A program made the position numbers and the translations under genes. From Methanolinea sp. (lineage in GTDB: Archaea > Halobacteriota > Methanomicrobia > Methanomicrobiales > Methanospirillaceae), in assembly GCA_016699325.1 (NCBI GenBank), contig CP064971.1:186001-250000 (forward strand): a stretch of DNA of 64,000 nucleotides, given 5' to 3'. Below the pieces are notes generated by a model. The model had not been told where the DNA came from and did not search any database. It worked only from the letters and a program-made list of their open reading frames with translations. Below, in pieces: positions 8,003 through 16,798 of the stretch (positions are counted from its first letter, which is position 1; the number at the start of each line of letters is the position of its first letter).

Positions 8003-9160
8003 ATGCAGAGCATCATCAATGAAGCGTTAAAAAACTCGGAAATTGAAAAGGAAATGAAAAATTCCGCGAATTCAATCGATGACGATTTCATCGGCCAGCC
8101 GCGGATCCTGATCATTGGTTGCGGGGGCGCCGGGAACAACACCATCAACCGGCTCCACCACATGGGAGTTGCCGGTGCAGAGACCATCGCCATCAATACC
8201 GACAAACAGCACCTGGATATGATCCAGGCTGACAAGAGAGTATTGATCGGTAAATCGCTCACCAAGGGACTGGGCGCAGGGGGGTATCCCGACGTTGGAA
8301 AGCGCGCTGCAGAGATGGCACGTCCAACCCTTGAAGCGCTCCTGGAATCAGCCGATCTCGTGTTCATCACCGCAGGAATGGGCGGGGGGACCGGTACCGG
8401 ATCAGCTCCGGTTGTCGCCCAGATCGCAAAAGATCAGGGAGCAATTGTCGTGGGAATGGTCAGCTACCCGTTCCAGGTAGAAAAAGCCCGGTTGCTTCGT
8501 GCCGAGGATGGACTGGAGGCGCTCGCCGCCGCTGCAGATTCAGTCATCGTCCTCGACAACAACCGGCTCAAGAACTTTGTGCCCAACCTGCCCCTCGGTC
8601 AGGCTTTCTCGGTCATGGACCAGCTTATCGGTGAAACCGTTAAGGGGATCAGCGAGACCATTACCGAGCCCTCGCTCATCAATATCGATTATGCCGATGT
8701 TCGGGCCATCATGAGCAAGGGGGGCGTTGCGGTGATGCTGGTCGGAGAGAGCAAACAGCAGAACAAGGCTGAGAGTGTTGTCCGGGAATGCCTGAGCAAC
8801 CCGATGCTCGATATCGACTATCGCGGAGCAACTGGAGGTCTCATCCACATCACCGGTGGAAGTGACCTGACCCTGACCGATGCAGAGGATGTCGCAACTT
8901 CGCTCACCTACGAGCTTGACCCGCACGCAGATGTCATCTGGGGTGCGCGTGTCAGGAACGAGATGGAGGGCAAGATCCGCGTCCTTGCCATCATGACCGG
9001 GGTACAGACTGGAAAGATACTCGGAAACCGTGTCTCCTACAAGCAGGTTCTTGAGAAAGAGGTCCGTAAGGTTGGGAACCCAAAGGTTCCGCAGCTCCCC
9101 AAGAACCGGAAGGCGCGGGAATTTGCAAGTGGAGGTAATCTGCTGGAATGGGTTGGATGA
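8003..9160 (+). CDS. ftsZ: Cell division GTPase FtsZ
   Basis: 385 residues from the ATG that follows an AGGAGGT ribosome site; an upstream start at 7967 would overlap the RHH gene and is unlikely. The GTP-binding pieces are GCGGAGNNT near 39-47 and the tubulin/FtsZ signature GGGTGTGSA near 127-135. The T7 loop NIDYADVRAIM carries the catalytic Asp residues that complete the neighbour's active site in a filament. The N-terminus has a roughly 30-residue charged leader, and the C-terminus ends in a short basic tail (ASGGNLLEWVG). It forms the division ring at mid-cell. The usual archaeal followers secE and nusG are not downstream. Confidence 0.97.
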   Translation: MQSIINEALKNSEIEKEMKNSANSIDDDFIGQPRILIIGCGGAGNNTINRLHHMGVAGAETIAINTDKQHLDMIQADKRVLIGKSLTKGLGAGGYPDVGKRAAEMARPTLEALLESADLVFITAGMGGGTGTGSAPVVAQIAKDQGAIVVGMVSYPFQVEKARLLRAEDGLEALAAAADSVIVLDNNRLKNFVPNLPLGQAFSVMDQLIGETVKGISETITEPSLINIDYADVRAIMSKGGVAVMLVGESKQQNKAESVVRECLSNPMLDIDYRGATGGLIHITGGSDLTLTDAEDVATSLTYELDPHADVIWGARVRNEMEGKIRVLAIMTGVQTGKILGNRVSYKQVLEKEVRKVGNPKVPQLPKNRKAREFASGGNLLEWVG

Positions 9161-9439
9161 ATACAGGACTACAAGACAAATATTACCACCTTGATTAACA
9201 ACTGCCCCGGTACATCTGCCACCGATACCGGAATGCCACCATCACCTTCGGAATCGGGTAAAAATAATACCCTGATCGTTCTCTTTTTCCGACGCACGAA
9301 ATCATTAAATTACAGGATGTCCTTTACATAATAGAAAATCCATTGGATTATCCCTCACAGAACCATGGGTGCTGCGTGAAGGGTTGTGCATCCGGAAGTC
9401 CGGTTTTCTGGACCCTTCTGGTATCGGGAGTTGAATATA
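9161..9439. other. Intergenic region after ftsZ, no gene seen
   Basis: AT-rich sequence with a T-rich stretch near 9281-9290 that may end the ftsZ transcript and a TATA-like stretch near 9300-9345. No frame with a recognisable product. If the small frame at 9440 is not real, the gene-free stretch extends to 9654. Confidence 0.4.
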
Positions 9440-9661
9440 ATGGACCGACAGTTGAACAAGGGCTCGCGCAAATACGTGAATGCTGTGCGTTCCGATGCCC
9501 GGATTTCCCCGTTGCAGAAAGGATCTTCTTTTATCGATTCCTGCAGGAAAGCCTGTGCACACCGGACGCCTGCTGTTGACTGTAGCATCCAATTCATCCG
9601 GCACACTGGTTCAAAGGTGATATTCCTCCCGACTGATGTCGAGGCTGGTAAAGCATGCTGA
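9440..9661 (+). CDS. Possible small protein coupled to the coiled-coil gene
   Basis: A 73-residue frame starting MDRQLNKGSRKYVN and ending GSKVIFLPTDVEAGKAC. A GGGAG sits about 9 bases before the ATG. Its stop overlaps the start of the next gene in the arrangement ATGCTGA, typical of translational coupling, which is the only real support. No domain is recognised. It may equally be a chance open frame in the leader of the coiled-coil gene. Confidence 0.3.
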   Translation: MDRQLNKGSRKYVNAVRSDARISPLQKGSSFIDSCRKACAHRTPAVDCSIQFIRHTGSKVIFLPTDVEAGKAC

Positions 9662-10515
9662 ACGAACTGATTGATAAACGAAAAAAGATTCTTGCCGAGT
9701 CTGAACAGCATAAAAACCGAAGAAATGATCTCAATGCGCTGGCGAGCAAACATGCCCGGGAGCGGAATGCATTAAACAACCAGACGCGTGAGTTCGTTGA
9801 AGATGCCCAGAAGAACAAGGATCTCCGGGACAAGTACAACAACGAAGTCCAGGCTTTAAAAGACCGGCGGAATGAGATCAACGAACAGGCAAATGCCATG
9901 TTCGAAGAGATCGAGGCCTTCAAGAAAGAACATGGCGGCATCAAGAACCGGGGACTCAAGGAGCTCCAGAAACAGATCGAACACCTTGAATTCCGCCAGC
10001 AGACAGAAGTCTTCTCCACCGATAAGGAGCGGGAACTTATCGAAAAAATAAAGCAGATGAAGGAGTCGGTGCGGGAACAGGAGGCCGAGCTTGAGCAGAA
10101 TAAGGAGATTAAGGCCAGGATCAACAGTGCACGCGACCTCCGCAAAGAGGCTTCTGAACTGCATGCCAAGGTAACCGAGATGGCAGAACTGGCCCAGAAA
10201 CACCATGACCTGATGGTGGAGTCCTACCGAAAGGCCGATAAATCAAGGGAAGAAGCCGATATAGCACACAGGAACTTTGTGGAAGCCCAGGAAACGGCCG
10301 ATGCCGAGCATAAGTACTTCATTGCCTGCCAGAAAGAGCTCCGCGACTATGACAAGGTGATCTCCGGACTTCGCAAGAAGACAAAGAAGGCCAAAGTCAC
10401 CAAGGAGCAGAAAGCAGTCAGGAAAGAGGCCGAACATCTCTTCAAGATGTTCCGTGCCGGAGAAAAGCTCACTACCGATGATATCCTCCTCCTGCAGCGC
10501 TCAAAACTCATATAA
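9655..10515 (+). CDS. Coiled-coil protein of the COG1340 type
   Basis: 286 residues, almost wholly charged heptad sequence from residue 1 to about 220 (for example EQHKNRRNDLNALASKHA and QKQIEHLEFRQQTEVFS), with a break at HGGIKNRGLKEL near 100 that could be a hairpin turn. The C-terminal 60 residues are basic and then end DDILLLQRSKLI. The pattern matches the archaeal uncharacterised coiled-coil family COG1340, seen next to the DUF373 membrane protein as it is here. It is predicted cytoplasmic and probably oligomeric. The function is unknown; a structural or scaffold role near the membrane is only a guess. Confidence 0.85.
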   Translation: MLNELIDKRKKILAESEQHKNRRNDLNALASKHARERNALNNQTREFVEDAQKNKDLRDKYNNEVQALKDRRNEINEQANAMFEEIEAFKKEHGGIKNRGLKELQKQIEHLEFRQQTEVFSTDKERELIEKIKQMKESVREQEAELEQNKEIKARINSARDLRKEASELHAKVTEMAELAQKHHDLMVESYRKADKSREEADIAHRNFVEAQETADAEHKYFIACQKELRDYDKVISGLRKKTKKAKVTKEQKAVRKEAEHLFKMFRAGEKLTTDDILLLQRSKLI

Positions 10516-10577
10516 CCCCTTTTTCAGCCGCGAAACCGACGGAATCATTTAATAGATAAATCACAATTTCTATAGTG

Positions 10578-11702
10578 ATGCAGCAGGGGCTGACACTGGT
10601 CCTTTGTGTCGACCGGGATGATGATATCGGGTTCAAGGCAAGAATTGAGAGTCCGGTAACCGGTCGTTCAGCATGTCTCAAAGCTGCAAACACCCTGGCC
10701 CTGGCCGATCCCGAAGATTCTGATGTCAATGCTATTTTCCAGGCAGTCCAGGTCTACGATGAACTTGCAGCGAAGGGTGAGCGGGTCGAGATAGCGGTCG
10801 TTTCAGGCAACCATTTGCACATGCTGGAAGGGGACCGGAGGATTGCCGCATCAATTGACCGCCTGGTGAGAGAGACAGGGGCATCTAACTGTATCGTGGT
10901 CACTGATGGTGCAGAGGACGAGTTTGTACTGCCTCTCGTCCAGTCCCGTGTCCCGGTCTCGGGGGTTCGCCGGGTAACTGTCAGCCAGCTGCCAAACCTG
11001 GAAGGGACGTATTATCTGTTAAAGAAGTTCCTCAACGACCCCAAGGTGGCGCGCCTTGTCCTCGTTCCGCTCGGTCTTCTTATGCTGTTGTATCCGATCG
11101 CGTATTTCCTTGGCCAGACAGGGCTTGCCCTTGTCATTGTTATCGGTGCGATCGGGATTTATCTCCTCTACAGGGGACTTGGTGTAGATGAGATCTTCCA
11201 TGGATTCGGCGATGCGCTCCGCACCTCGCTCTCACGGGCAAGATTTTCCTTTATTACCTATATCGCGGGCATCCTTCTGGTCATCATCAGCGTGGTGATG
11301 GGGTTGATGAGCATTCTCCTCTACTATGCTGAAGTTGGGTTCCTGATCTACCTGCTGATCTTTGTATATGGCGGGGTGCTCTGGCTCACCCTGGCTGGTA
11401 TTGTTGCCTCAGCAGGTATCGTGATAGACAACTTCTTCCATGACCGTACAAGTCTTGGCAAGGTCATCGTGTTCCCGTTCTTCATAGGGGCTATCGGGCT
11501 GATTGCCTATGGGGCAAGCATCTATGCAATTGCGGTGAGCAATGTCCCCGACTTCCCATACAGCACGGCAAATGCCATCCAGTACATCTTCTATGGAACC
11601 ATTGGAGGTCTCATCTGTGCACTCGCCGGTATGGCAATCCAGCACATGGTCAACCGGTATCTGCGGGGTCAAGAGGGGCCGGAAATCATCGAGCTTGTCT
11701 GA
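10578..11702 (+). CDS. DUF373 family membrane protein
   Basis: About 374 residues. The soluble N-terminal part (to about 150) opens LTLVLCVDRDDDIGFKARI and includes LALADPEDSDVNAIF and IVVTDGAEDEFVLPL, diagnostic of DUF373. From about 155 onward there are roughly six membrane helices, such as VLVPLGLLMLLYPIAYFL and VIVFPFFIGAIGLIAYGA. The conserved acidic residues of the soluble domain suggest metal or nucleotide binding, but no activity is established. A GTG one codon earlier is also possible. It lies 62 bases after the COG1340 gene in the same orientation, a pairing that recurs in methanogens. Confidence 0.87.
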   Translation: MQQGLTLVLCVDRDDDIGFKARIESPVTGRSACLKAANTLALADPEDSDVNAIFQAVQVYDELAAKGERVEIAVVSGNHLHMLEGDRRIAASIDRLVRETGASNCIVVTDGAEDEFVLPLVQSRVPVSGVRRVTVSQLPNLEGTYYLLKKFLNDPKVARLVLVPLGLLMLLYPIAYFLGQTGLALVIVIGAIGIYLLYRGLGVDEIFHGFGDALRTSLSRARFSFITYIAGILLVIISVVMGLMSILLYYAEVGFLIYLLIFVYGGVLWLTLAGIVASAGIVIDNFFHDRTSLGKVIVFPFFIGAIGLIAYGASIYAIAVSNVPDFPYSTANAIQYIFYGTIGGLICALAGMAIQHMVNRYLRGQEGPEIIELV

Positions 11703-11935
11703 CCCCACAATCGCTCTTTCTCATCCCCCGTACCATGCAGGCTTCAGGACAGGCGAAAGGAAACCTGAACCTGGAGCTTCCTGGAAAGCAGGCAAACAGG
11801 GCGGGAGGATTTGACAGGATCTACAGGACGAACGCACGTAAAAAACCGTACCACGAAGGTACTTCGTTCAGTCTGCAGGATAGGACGGTCAATGCATCCG
11901 CCTGTCCAGCTTCTAACCGCACCGAATACCGCTGA

Positions 11936-12382
11936 TCAGGTATCGAAATACCCTATCCCGTTTGGAACTCCTCCAGCGGAGACAAACTCACGGGAGACCT
12001 GCGGGGTGGTTATACGGAGGAACGGGATAATCCCGTTAAAACTATGCTCGGGGAACCAGTATACCCCTCTCCCGTAAGAGTAGGAGACGTCATTTACCAC
12101 CAGTTCTGCACGGTTGAGTTCAATAGCCCGTACTTCTGCATCCTGATAGTTGAGAACTCTCAGAAGCCTTGACTTGAGATCCTGCTTGCCCAGCAGCAAT
12201 ACGATGACCCTTGTCGGCTCGTCAAGGGTATAGTTCACGGTGATATGTGCCCGGTCTCCCGAGAGGGATATGTCGGCATCGTGAATGGTGATATACCCAT
12301 ATTTATCCACAGATGCTGCAGGTGCAGGAACCGCCAGTGCAGCCATAAAAAAAAGGCACACCGCGATGGCCCAGCAATTCAT
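11936..12382 (-). CDS. Small secreted protein, unknown
   Basis: 148 residues with a clear signal peptide (AIAVCLFFMAALAVPAPAAS). The mature chain is beta-rich: YGYITIHDADISLSGDRAHI, VNYTLDEPTRVIVLLLGK, then GRGVYWFPEHSFNGIIPFL. No catalytic motif, lipobox or membrane anchor is seen. It is monocistronic and its stop lies 233 bases from DUF373, which it faces. The function is unknown; an extracytoplasmic binding domain is plausible. Confidence 0.72.
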   Translation of the reverse strand: MNCWAIAVCLFFMAALAVPAPAASVDKYGYITIHDADISLSGDRAHITVNYTLDEPTRVIVLLLGKQDLKSRLLRVLNYQDAEVRAIELNRAELVVNDVSYSYGRGVYWFPEHSFNGIIPFLRITTPQVSREFVSAGGVPNGIGYFDT

Positions 12383-12624
12383 TGCCTATAATGTGTTGAG
12401 GAGGCAGATATATCCTTTCTGGTGGTTCCCACCATGAACCGGTGATATGAAACGGTGAACTCATGAGCTGGGTGAAAAAGCATTGGGAAAAGGGTATTGT
12501 GCCATTTCATCCACTGCGTGCTTCACGTTGCGATGAGGTGGTATACTACAGTTTTAAAATTGGTTTGGACATGCCCTGATAGTAAGCCTGGTGGAGATAC
12601 GAGTGCTATCCCCAAAAAATGTAA

Positions 12625-12900
12625 TCACTTCTGGCTGACGAGCACTATTTCAATACTTGAAACATTGGTCTTTCCACTGTCGGTGTCGATGACCTCGGTT
12701 GAGGTGAAGATCTCCTTTTTTGCCACGTTTTCAAGGAACCTGTTCAATGCGATTTCTGCCGTGTCGACGGCCCTGGAGATTGCTTTGCCCCGGGCTTTGA
12801 TGGCTACTTCCGATGCGCCGTTGTTGAACTGGGTAACAACCGCAAGAACGTAGTTCATGACCGGCTTGTTTCCGACGAATACTGTGTTGTCTTTCAGCAT
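12625..12900 (-). CDS. albA: Chromatin protein Alba
   Basis: 91 residues matching Alba along its length: NTVFVGNKPVMNYVLAVVTQ at the start, then NNGASEVAIKARGKAISRAVDTAEI, and a basic tail segment ending SSIEIVLVSQK. Alba dimers coat DNA and RNA and are controlled by acetylation of a Lys near the N-terminus. Here the Lys in VGNKPV is the likely nucleic-acid contact. A GAGGGGG stretch 8-14 bases upstream may be the ribosome site. It is the last gene of the minus-strand run and starts 16 bases after asd. Confidence 0.95.
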   Translation of the reverse strand: MLKDNTVFVGNKPVMNYVLAVVTQFNNGASEVAIKARGKAISRAVDTAEIALNRFLENVAKKEIFTSTEVIDTDSGKTNVSSIEIVLVSQK

Positions 12901-12916
12901 GGGTAATACCCCCTCT

Positions 12917-13933
12917 TCAGAGGTAGTTCTTGGTGGAGATCAGCTCTGCGTTCAGTACAGAGGCGCCTGCTGCGCCGCGAATGGTGTTATGCCCCATGGC
13001 AATGAACCGGATTCCTTCCCGGATCCGCCCGACCGATACGGTCATTCCTTTCCCCCGCATCCTATCGAGCCGGGGCTGGGGCCGGTCCGGTTCGGTAAAG
13101 AACCTGACTGATTTCTCAGGGAGGGTGGGGAGAGATGAGATCGGCGGGACAAAGTTCAGAAAGGCTTCCGCGACTTTCTCGACGGGATCGGGGATATCGG
13201 CCCAGATAGCCATGGTATGCCCATCGAGAACAGGCACGCGGTGGCAACTCGCACTCACAGTGTATGGTGCGGACCTGATCCCCCCACCATCGAGCGTTCC
13301 CATGATTTTGAGCGTTTCAGTCTCCATCTTCTGTTCCTCCTGCCCGATATAGGGAATGACATTGTCAAAGATCCCCATTGCCGGCACTCCCTCAAATCCA
13401 GCTCCTGAAATGGCCTGCATGGTGGCGACCCGGATATCGCTGAACCCGAAATTACGGATAGGAGCGAGGGCGAGTGCCAGGACAATGGTCGAGCAATTGG
13501 GATTGGTCACGATGAACCCATCCTGCCCGCGGTCCCGCTGTACGTCGATCAGGCCGAGATGGTCCGGGTTCACTTCGGCGACTACCAGGGGCACATCGGG
13601 GTCCATCCGGTGAGAACTGGCATTGCTGCAGACACCGAGGCCTGCCCGGGCACACCCGGTCTCTATGTCTCCTGCAATGTCTGCTGGGAGCGCTGAGAAT
13701 ACCAGATCCACCTCCCTCAAGCTCGAAACATCGGTAGGACTGACCCTGATATTGCCGGCCTGTTCAGGAAACGGTACGTCAAGGCGCCACTTGACCACGT
13801 CGCGGTACAGCTTGCCTGCACTCCGTTCCGATGCGGTCAGCGTCGTGAGATTGAACCAGGGATGCTCTGCCAGGAGCTGTACAAACCTCTGGCCGACAGC
13901 TCCTGTTGCACCAAGCACTCCGACATTGATCAT
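12917..13933 (-). CDS. asd: Aspartate-semialdehyde dehydrogenase
   Basis: 338 residues from the ATG (a TTG two codons earlier is possible). The NADP-binding loop GVLGATGAVGQRFVQ opens the chain. The catalytic Cys lies in TNPNCSTIVLALAL, and the active-site His is in SCHRVPVLDGHTMAI. The sequence is of the archaeal/fungal type. It reduces aspartyl phosphate to aspartate semialdehyde, the branch point to lysine (DapA), methionine and threonine. The gene lies 50 bases after the ferredoxin gene and just before alba, in a run that begins with thiN and rps17e. Confidence 0.96.
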   Translation of the reverse strand: MINVGVLGATGAVGQRFVQLLAEHPWFNLTTLTASERSAGKLYRDVVKWRLDVPFPEQAGNIRVSPTDVSSLREVDLVFSALPADIAGDIETGCARAGLGVCSNASSHRMDPDVPLVVAEVNPDHLGLIDVQRDRGQDGFIVTNPNCSTIVLALALAPIRNFGFSDIRVATMQAISGAGFEGVPAMGIFDNVIPYIGQEEQKMETETLKIMGTLDGGGIRSAPYTVSASCHRVPVLDGHTMAIWADIPDPVEKVAEAFLNFVPPISSLPTLPEKSVRFFTEPDRPQPRLDRMRGKGMTVSVGRIREGIRFIAMGHNTIRGAAGASVLNAELISTKNYL

Positions 13934-13983
13934 AGACAAGAGATTTTGTTATGCCGGAGTAATTAAAGAGTTTGCTTTTGTTT

Positions 13984-14157
13984 TTATTCCAGGGTAATTG
14001 CCTCTGATGGGCAGACATCCACGCAGGAACCGCAATCGACACAGAGCTCCACAATCACGATGGCCTTCTCGTTTTCCAAGGTTATCGCAATCGCCGGACA
14101 CTCATCAACACAGGTACCGCAGCCCGTGCATTTATCCTTATCAACAATGGCTGTCAT
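13984..14157 (-). CDS. Small 2[4Fe-4S] ferredoxin
   Basis: 57 residues beginning MTAIVDKDKCTGCGTCVDEC. Two complete cluster motifs are present: C10-x2-C13-x2-C16-x3-C20-P and C39-x2-C42-x2-C45-x3-C49-P, the classic clostridial-type pattern in which the last Cys of one motif serves the other cluster. It is a soluble low-potential electron carrier. It lies between dapB and asd in the same orientation with about 50 bases on each side, so it is probably part of the operon, though neither neighbour is known to need a ferredoxin. Confidence 0.96.
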   Translation of the reverse strand: MTAIVDKDKCTGCGTCVDECPAIAITLENEKAIVIVELCVDCGSCVDVCPSEAITLE

Positions 14158-14207
14158 GTTATCCTTTACCGGTTTTTTACGAGAAAAAGAAATATGTTTC
14201 TATGTGG

Positions 14208-14984
14208 TCATTTCGCCGGAGGTCCTTCGATCATGAGCACTTCGTCCATGCTGTAGATACCCGGTTGCTTTCCAACCACCCAGCTTGCGGCCTTCAATGC
14301 TCCATGAGCAAAGACTGCCCTGTCATAGGCCCGGTGGGAGAGCTGGATAGTCTCGAAATTGCCCGAAAACAGTACAGCATGATCTCCCACGATATCTCCC
14401 CCGCGGATAACATGGACGCCGATTTCCCGGCCACGCTCCCGCATACCTTCACGCCCGTATACCTTTTCCCGGACTCCCAGCTCCTCATCAAGGATTTGGA
14501 GGAGAGTCTTTGCCGTCCCGCTGGGAGCATCTTTCTTGTAGCGGTGATGGGCCTCTATGACCTCGACGTCGTACCCGGGAATCATCCGGGCAGCTTCCCG
14601 CACGAGCCGCCAGAAGATGTTCACCCCGATGGAAAAATTACTCGAAATGACTGCCGGGACGACTCCTTCAATAGATTTCACCATTTCGGCCCGCTGTTCG
14701 GGAGTAAAACCAGTGGTGCCGATCACCAGTGCCGTGCCTGCAGCCGCGGCGACTCTGGCGGTTGCGACCGTAGCCGCCGGGGCCGAAAAATCTATCAGGA
14801 CGTCAGGCTTTTTCTCGGAGAGGAAGACACCCATCCGGGTCGGGTCCACAACCTCCACGCCGTAGAATGAACCCTTCTTGAGATCGATTCCCCCCGCAAG
14901 CTCCAGATCGGGTGACTCATTCACCAGCCTCCCTACGGTTGATCCCATCCGCCCTAAAGCTCCACAGACCACTACCCTAATCAT
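14208..14984 (-). CDS. dapB: 4-hydroxy-tetrahydrodipicolinate reductase
   Basis: 258 residues. The dinucleotide-binding loop VVVCGALGRMGSTVGRL opens the chain, GTTGFT is the substrate-side loop, and the family signature VIEAHHRYKKDAPSGTA carries the catalytic His and Lys. It reduces the DapA product with NAD(P)H on the way to diaminopimelate and lysine. The start overlaps the end of dapA by 8 bases. Length is normal for archaea and bacteria. Confidence 0.96.
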   Translation of the reverse strand: MIRVVVCGALGRMGSTVGRLVNESPDLELAGGIDLKKGSFYGVEVVDPTRMGVFLSEKKPDVLIDFSAPAATVATARVAAAAGTALVIGTTGFTPEQRAEMVKSIEGVVPAVISSNFSIGVNIFWRLVREAARMIPGYDVEVIEAHHRYKKDAPSGTAKTLLQILDEELGVREKVYGREGMRERGREIGVHVIRGGDIVGDHAVLFSGNFETIQLSHRAYDRAVFAHGALKAASWVVGKQPGIYSMDEVLMIEGPPAK

Positions 14985-15852
14985 AGCAGGTGAGAACCTC
15001 CCGGAGCTGTCCGGTCTTTACCTCGTCGAGTTCATCAAGAGGCAACCTGACCGGTCCTGCCGCCATACCCCTCAATTCAACCGCTTTCTTGACGGGAATG
15101 GGATTGGTGTCGATGAACATCGAGCGGAAGAGGGGTGCGAGCTCGTAGTGGAGATCGAGCGCAGTCTCGAAATCCTCCTCGCAGAACGCATCAAACATCG
15201 CTACCATCCTCCCGGGTTCGATATTTGCGGTAACTGATATGACCCCATTTCCCCCGAGTGCGAGGATGGGGAAGGTGAGATTGTCATCACCGGAGATGAC
15301 CGCAAAATCCTCATCGAGAGTTCCCTCAATGATTCGTGATATCTGCCCGATATCTCCCGATGCTTCCTTGACGCCCACGATCCCAGGGTGCCGGGCGAGC
15401 TCGATGACAAGGTCGGGGGTGAGGTTCTGGCCGGTTCTCCCCGGGACGTTGTACATTATGAGCGGGATATCCAGGTCCGCAAGAATCGTGTAGTGTTTGA
15501 CCAGCCCTGAGCGGTTGGGCTTGTTGTAGTAGGGGCTGATGACGAGTACCCCATCGGCGCCGAGATCCCGGGCCGCCTTGGTGAACCGGACTGCTTCGGC
15601 CGTATTGTTGGAGCCGGTTCCGGCAATCACCGGAACGCGCCCGTTCACCGCATCGATGGTAACGGCGATGACCTTCTCGTGCTCTTCAAAACTCAATGTT
15701 GCTGATTCGCCGGTAGACCCGCATGGGACGATCCCATGCACTCCGTTCTCGATAAGAAACTCGATATTGGACGCAAGACCTTCAAGATCAAGGTCCATGG
15801 CAAGATTTCTCTTAAAAGGAGTGACGATTGCCGGAAGAACTCCCTCGAACAT
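14977..15852 (-). CDS. dapA: 4-hydroxy-tetrahydrodipicolinate synthase
   Basis: 291 residues, a full TIM barrel. GVLPAIVTPFKRNLAMD opens it; GSTGESATLSFEEH holds the Thr that starts the proton relay; MYNVPGRTGQNL holds the catalytic Tyr; IVGVKEASGDIGQI holds the Schiff-base Lys. It condenses pyruvate with aspartate semialdehyde. Some archaeal paralogs are sugar-acid aldolases, but the coupled dapB and the downstream asd make the lysine role secure. It starts 14 bases after rps17e. Confidence 0.96.
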   Translation of the reverse strand: MFEGVLPAIVTPFKRNLAMDLDLEGLASNIEFLIENGVHGIVPCGSTGESATLSFEEHEKVIAVTIDAVNGRVPVIAGTGSNNTAEAVRFTKAARDLGADGVLVISPYYNKPNRSGLVKHYTILADLDIPLIMYNVPGRTGQNLTPDLVIELARHPGIVGVKEASGDIGQISRIIEGTLDEDFAVISGDDNLTFPILALGGNGVISVTANIEPGRMVAMFDAFCEEDFETALDLHYELAPLFRSMFIDTNPIPVKKAVELRGMAAGPVRLPLDELDEVKTGQLREVLTCYD

Positions 15853-15866
15853 ACAAGAGGGTAATT

Positions 15867-16055
15867 CTAGTGTCTTCCTGTATTTATCTTTCTTGTGATG
15901 TATCCGGCAACCCGGTTCCGGACACGCTTGCTCTCAATGGTGGTAACCTCACCGACGATTTGCTTGTTCTCGTCAAAGTTATTGGAGAACCTGTTCCCGT
16001 ATCCAGAGAGCAGATCCGACCCCAGGGCCTTGATGTAGGTTGGTTTGATACCCAT
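15867..16055 (-). CDS. rps17e: Small ribosomal subunit protein S17e
   Basis: 62 residues, the short archaeal form of eukaryotic eS17. It opens MGIKPTYIKALGSDLLSGYG, contains FDENKQIVGEVTTIESKRVRN and ends in a basic tail. It belongs to the head of the 30S subunit. Its place directly ahead of dapA is a recurring euryarchaeal arrangement. Confidence 0.95.
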   Translation of the reverse strand: MGIKPTYIKALGSDLLSGYGNRFSNNFDENKQIVGEVTTIESKRVRNRVAGYITRKINTGRH

Positions 16056-16107
16056 GCAACTTTCTCCGGTTTGTTCTTAAATAGTGCACTTCCCAGGCAT
16101 AATAAAT

Positions 16108-16683
16108 TTATGTCGTTGCCTCCGGATCTTCGAACCTGGTATTATGTGAGATCCTGCTGCTGATCGTTCCGATCACGGTTGCAACCTGCTGGGGGTTCTC
16201 CCCGAGGATGCGCACCATGGCCTCTTTTCCCACCGCACCAGTGTCGTATATGATGTCAGGGACTCCCGCCCTGCAGCAGAATGCCACGCCCCAGTCCATG
16301 GTTTTCGTGCCGGGAGGTTCCTGTCCCCGGTCAAATGAACACACCTCGAGGAAGAGATCCTCCATGAGATCGATGATTTCTGAAGAGTACCTGATATTGG
16401 CAGCGCTCCTGACCTCCGGATCGAATTTCATGGCGGTGAGCACGATCCGGGCAACATGATCGCTTGCGCCGAATGTTACCTGCCCGACCGGTGTTGGCCG
16501 CCCGCCTGCACGCACGATCCTTCCCTCGACTGCCGCTACATCAACAGGGGTACGTGCACCCCGGATCGCATACACGATATTGGTCCCCACTTCAGGAATA
16601 AGTGCGGGATGCATGGTTCGGGTAATCAGGTCTACTGCTGAACGGAGAGCGAGCAGCACATCATCCCGTTCTTCCGTGGTCAT
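16108..16683 (-). CDS. ThiN-domain thiamine-phosphate synthase
   Basis: 191 residues from the second ATG, which has GGAG 6 bases upstream; an ATG two codons earlier abuts that site. The ThiN features are IPEVGTNIVYAIRGAR, GRIVRAGGRPTPVG, FGASDHVARIVLTAM, FDRGQEPPGTKTMDWG and DIIYDTGAVGKEAM. ThiN is the archaeal replacement for ThiE, joining thiazole and pyrimidine phosphates. In many archaea it is fused to ThiD or to a DNA-binding domain and the regulator form can bind thiamine phosphate; here it stands alone with no visible HTH. It lies first in the run leading to rps17e and dapA. Confidence 0.85.
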   Translation of the reverse strand: MTTEERDDVLLALRSAVDLITRTMHPALIPEVGTNIVYAIRGARTPVDVAAVEGRIVRAGGRPTPVGQVTFGASDHVARIVLTAMKFDPEVRSAANIRYSSEIIDLMEDLFLEVCSFDRGQEPPGTKTMDWGVAFCCRAGVPDIIYDTGAVGKEAMVRILGENPQQVATVIGTISSRISHNTRFEDPEATT

Positions 16684-16798
16684 GGTCATCTCCTATCTTC
16701 ACCATCCTTGCATAAATCCCCTTCTGCCTATCCACGCGGAGGATGCTTACCATGAGACACTCGAAAACATTAAAGGCGACAGGGTACAGTTCTAAGCC

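Noticed and set aside
9343..9579. 78-residue frame downstream of ftsZ
   Set aside because: Cys-rich but without regular spacing, no ribosome site, and it overlaps a better-placed frame that is coupled to the next gene.
11735..11935. 66-residue plus-strand frame after the DUF373 gene
   Set aside because: Polar low-complexity product, no ribosome site, no recognised domain.
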